Below, piece after piece: positions 60,914 to 64,000 of a stretch of 64,000 nt of DNA (the first letter of the stretch is position 1; each line of letters starts with the position of its first letter). Source of the DNA: Sphingomonadales bacterium. GTDB taxonomy: Bacteria; Pseudomonadota; Alphaproteobacteria; Sphingomonadales; Sphingomonadaceae. The notes beneath the pieces are model-generated. The model was given only the letters and a program-made list of their open reading frames with translations. It made no database searches and was not told the DNA's origin. The stretch is from positions 53,364 through 117,363 of the forward strand of contig JANXSN010000053.1 of assembly GCA_025352685.1 (NCBI GenBank). Reading direction: 5' to 3'. A program made the position numbers and the translations under genes.

Positions 60914-61699
60914 GTGGCAACAGTTGCGCTCACACGGCAGTTCGAGATCAGCGGCGTTTTCAGACGCATGGTGACAGGAATTTCGGCGCACTGGAAAGTG
61001 CTTCTAGGCATTGCAGTGGGAGTTGGGATCTTGGTATCGATCAGTGCCGGCGTGGCTATGCCGATTGTGCTGCATTCGGTCGACCCCAAGAACCCGCACT
61101 CAGTTTTGACGATGTTCGTTTCACCGGTTTACTGGCTCGTCACTGTGGCATCCATACTGCTCAATGCCTTTGCGTTGAGCGCCATGCTCGGCGCCTTGTT
61201 GCATCAAGGCGATGAGAACGAGTTTGATTTCGCATCTGCGTTGACTTCAGGAACACGCGACGTGCTGCCAATGATCGGACTGACCCTCCTGTGGATGGGC
61301 GGGATATTGTTGGGGTACATATTGCTCTTTGTACCGGCGCTGATGCTTTTGACGATGTGGAGCGTGTCAGCGCCTTCGCTAATTGCCGAGCGTACCGGCG
61401 TCATCGCTGCCTTCGGACGCAGCCGGGAGCTTACAAAGGGGATACGCTGGCCGATCTTCGGAGCGCTTCTGCTCTTCGCGATCAGCTATGTGTTTGTGGC
61501 CTTTGGGTTGCGGGGCTTTTCGCAACCAGACACACTTAACCTTTACAAAACGAACACCGCGCTATCGTTTGCGATCAATCTCGTGTCCTCATCGTTCCTC
61601 GGCATTCTGTTAAGCGCGTTCCTCGCAGGGCTCTACGGTGAGGTACTCGAAGCAAAGGAAGGTGGCAGCCAGAACCAGCTTTCCGAAGTATTTTCCTGA
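60914..61699 (+). CDS. Multi-pass membrane protein (DUF4013/BPSS1780-like)
   Basis: 261 aa; LWMGGILLGYILLFVPALMLLTMWSVSAPSLIAERTGVIAAFGRSRELTKGIRWPIFG. Confidence 0.75.
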   Translation: MATVALTRQFEISGVFRRMVTGISAHWKVLLGIAVGVGILVSISAGVAMPIVLHSVDPKNPHSVLTMFVSPVYWLVTVASILLNAFALSAMLGALLHQGDENEFDFASALTSGTRDVLPMIGLTLLWMGGILLGYILLFVPALMLLTMWSVSAPSLIAERTGVIAAFGRSRELTKGIRWPIFGALLLFAISYVFVAFGLRGFSQPDTLNLYKTNTALSFAINLVSSSFLGILLSAFLAGLYGEVLEAKEGGSQNQLSEVFS

Positions 61700-61770
61700 A
61701 TCGAGCGGCGACAGGAAGCATGGCAGTCAGCGAGGCGTCACTTACCGTGCCGACCGCGGAGACGATCTGC

Positions 61771-62646
61771 TCACGACACTGTCCCCAACGCATCGAGCGT
61801 GCGAAGCGCAGCCTTGAGGTGCGGAATATCATACATCTTGCCATCGATACCGAGCGTGCCAGCGTCAGGGTTGGCCGCGAAAGCTGCGACGATCCTGCGC
61901 GCGTCGGCGACCTGTTCGTCGGATGGCGAGAAGCAGCGGTTGATCGTCGCAACCTGATCGGGGTGTATCGCGAGCCGACCGACAAAGCCGTCGCGCCGCG
62001 CCCGTCGGCAATCGCGCTCAAGCCCGTCACCATCGCGGAAGTCGGCGTACAGTGTGTCGATCGGCGCTACACCAGCGTTGCTGGCGGCGTAGAGACACAG
62101 ATTACGCGCGTGAGCATAAGGTTGGGTCCAGCTCCCGTCTTCTTCCTTGTTGCTGGTTGCGCCGATTGCGGCAGCGAGATCCTCGGCGCCCCAGGTCAAA
62201 CCCACCAAACGCGGATGCGCCGGGGCATAGCTACCGAGCGCAAACATGGCAGCCGGGGTTTCAGTCGCGACCACAGCAACCTTGACCGTGCCAATTTGTA
62301 AGCCGGCTTTTTCTTCCAGCGCGTCGAGATAGTGGCCGATGCGGGCGATATCTTCGGCACCGTCCGCCTTGGGGACAAGCAACCCGTCGAGGCCCGGCTT
62401 AACGACAGCTGCGAGATCGCCAAGCGTCAGCCCGGTATCGAACGGATTGACGCGCACGAAGAATGACCAGCTTCGCGGCGCGGTATCGTCGAGCAGCGCG
62501 GCGACCATCGCACGGGCCGTCGCCTTCATCGACGGTGCGACAGAATCCTCGAGATCAAGGATCAGGGCGTCAGCACCGACGCCTCGTGCCTTGGCGAACT
62601 TGCGCTCGCTGTCACCAGGCACGAACAGAAGCGAGCGCAGCTTCAT
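61771..62646 (-). CDS. HpcH/HpaI aldolase / citrate lyase beta-like CoA ester lyase
   Basis: RSLLFVPGDSERKFAKARGVGADALILDLEDSVAPSMKATARAMV...LTWGAEDLAAAIGAT...GRLAIHPDQVATINRCFSPSDEQVADARRIVAAF. Confidence 0.93.
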   Translation of the reverse strand: MKLRSLLFVPGDSERKFAKARGVGADALILDLEDSVAPSMKATARAMVAALLDDTAPRSWSFFVRVNPFDTGLTLGDLAAVVKPGLDGLLVPKADGAEDIARIGHYLDALEEKAGLQIGTVKVAVVATETPAAMFALGSYAPAHPRLVGLTWGAEDLAAAIGATSNKEEDGSWTQPYAHARNLCLYAASNAGVAPIDTLYADFRDGDGLERDCRRARRDGFVGRLAIHPDQVATINRCFSPSDEQVADARRIVAAFAANPDAGTLGIDGKMYDIPHLKAALRTLDALGTVS

Positions 62647-63107
62647 GCCGAACCTGTCTCGGGTTGCGCCAGCATCAACGCCGCGCGGGTGGTCTTGCAG
62701 ACGACCTCGTCGCGCTGGTTGAAGCCGACGTGTTCAAAAGTGACAATGCCTTGACCCGGGCGCGAGCTCGACGGGCGCAGCGCCATGACGGTCGTTTCGG
62801 AGCGGACCGTGTCGCCAGCGAACACCGGTGTCGGGAAAATCGTATCCGTCATGCCAAGATTGGCCACGGTCGTTCCCATCGTCGTATCCTGTACCGAGAC
62901 GCCAATTACCAACCCCAGCGTGAAGATCGAGTTCATCAGCGGTTTGCCGAATTCGGTGGTCGCAGCATAGGCATGGTCGATGTGGATCGGTGCCGGATTA
63001 TAGGTCAGCGACGAAAACAACATGTTGTCCATGTCCGTCACGGTTCGTCGAACCTCGTGGACGAATTTCTGACCGACAGAAAAATGTTCAAAATAGAGTC
63101 CAGCCAT
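62643..63107 (-). CDS. MaoC family dehydratase
   Basis: YFEHFSVGQKFVHEVRRTVTDMDNMLFSSLTYNPAPIHIDHAYAATTEFGKPLMNSIFTLGL. Confidence 0.92.
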   Translation of the reverse strand: MAGLYFEHFSVGQKFVHEVRRTVTDMDNMLFSSLTYNPAPIHIDHAYAATTEFGKPLMNSIFTLGLVIGVSVQDTTMGTTVANLGMTDTIFPTPVFAGDTVRSETTVMALRPSSSRPGQGIVTFEHVGFNQRDEVVCKTTRAALMLAQPETGSA

Positions 63108-63389
63108 TATCTGTCCTTCAGTAGAACCGTCCGCAGGTCGAAACCACGATTTTGCTGCCTTATGGTGTGCTGCCGAGATTGTCTGTCATATTAAACTTCA
63201 TGTCACGGCGGCGCGCCCGGCCGGCGTGGCCCTCAAGCATGCCTTTGACCGCGCAGTCCACAACTGCGGCCGGACCGCCCGAAAGCTATAACTGTGAGTG
63301 CGCTGGGCGGCGCGGTATCAACCACCGCTTGGTCGTCCGTATTCCAGAGTTCGTTCAACTAACTTGGCGGCATCGTCACAGGTTACGAG

Positions 63390-63650
63390 CCTGATGTTCA
63401 CGGCGTTGTTGCGTAGCATTTCCTGGTCACGCATTTCACACGGACCGTGTCAAAGAACACCAGGGGTACAGCGCGCGAACCGCAAGTTGCTCTCAGGCAG
63501 CCACTTCGTCGAGCCGGGTGTCGAGTACCGAGCTGATCGGTTTCGGTCACGCCTCGAGGCGGACCAATTGCGCAATTGGCGAGTGATCTCGCAAATGCCC
63601 ACGCCACGCGCTGCGATCGCGACAATCCTGCCATTGAACTTGTGGTACTG
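63390..63650 (-). pseudogene. Degenerate IS256-like transposase fragment
   Basis: Minus frames: FNGRIVAIAARGVGICEITRQLR, then VPLVFFDTVRVK, then (shifted) MRDQEMLRNNAVNIR, matching the order of the IS256 catalytic-region motifs. Confidence 0.65.
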
Positions 63651-63828
63651 CCGGCTCGTATTTGGCGATCAGCTGCCGGGCGGAGCTCGACTGGCGCTCA
63701 CTCGCGGATGATGCCCAGCATGGCTGACCGCTGACCGCTGATCGGCTCCTCGCGCGACATCCACCATTTGGTCCCTCGCTAACAGGCTCAAGCACTAACT
63801 CCATCAGCGAAAGCGGAGGCATTCAGCA

Positions 63829-64000
63829 GGCTTTGTTGCATAATGTGGCGCGAGCATGGCCGCGCTTTTACTTGAAGCTATTATGCGACGCGGACGGTCA
63901 CCGGTGTTCCTATTTCGGAGAACCGATTGAGGATTGCGGCACGGACTTTGAGCTCGGTAATCTGACGGTCGAAGGTGCGCGCCATGACGCGCTGGCCCAG
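63829..64000 (-). mobile_element. Terminal part of IS5-family (IS903-group) element, running off the window
   Basis: End GGCTTTGTTGCATAA at 63829; minus-strand transposase C-terminus LGQRVMARTFDRQITELKVRAAILNRFSEIGTPVTVRVA* with stop at 63881-63883. Confidence 0.82.

Noticed and set aside
1-64000. CRISPR array or rRNA operon
   Set aside because: No regularly spaced repeat array and no rRNA-like sequence seen; only short tandem repeats inside genes.

Overview
The window reads as an alphaproteobacterial chromosome segment, most likely Sphingomonadales (gene order and protein style; no database search was run). The left part is a conserved core block: mnmE, DUF6489, terC, rho, hemJ and hemE on the minus strand, diverging from ppsR, maf, aroE, coaE, dnaQ, hpf and ptsN on the plus strand. 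The hemE/ppsR gap carries a perfect DnaA box and matches the known oriC position of Caulobacter and Rickettsia, so it is a strong oriC candidate. Further right are a type III PKS/methyltransferase/FAD-oxidoreductase cassette, a DUF4402 chaperone-usher-like locus ending at an IS701-family insertion, and a 1020-aa ORF joining PAS-GGDEF-EAL-PilZ to a truncated tyrosine recombinase. Later come a beta-helix/diheme cytochrome pair, mtnP, hom, glpX, a large surface protein, recJ and tRNA-Glu(TTC). Next to the tRNA is a decayed accessory patch (IS256 relic, histidine-kinase and amidohydrolase pseudogenes), followed by a MoxR/DUF58/SpoIIM/RDD/DUF4129 cluster. The right edge has a degenerate IS256-type relic and the end of an IS5 (IS903-group) element. 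All identifications are by eye from the sequence and ORF translations.
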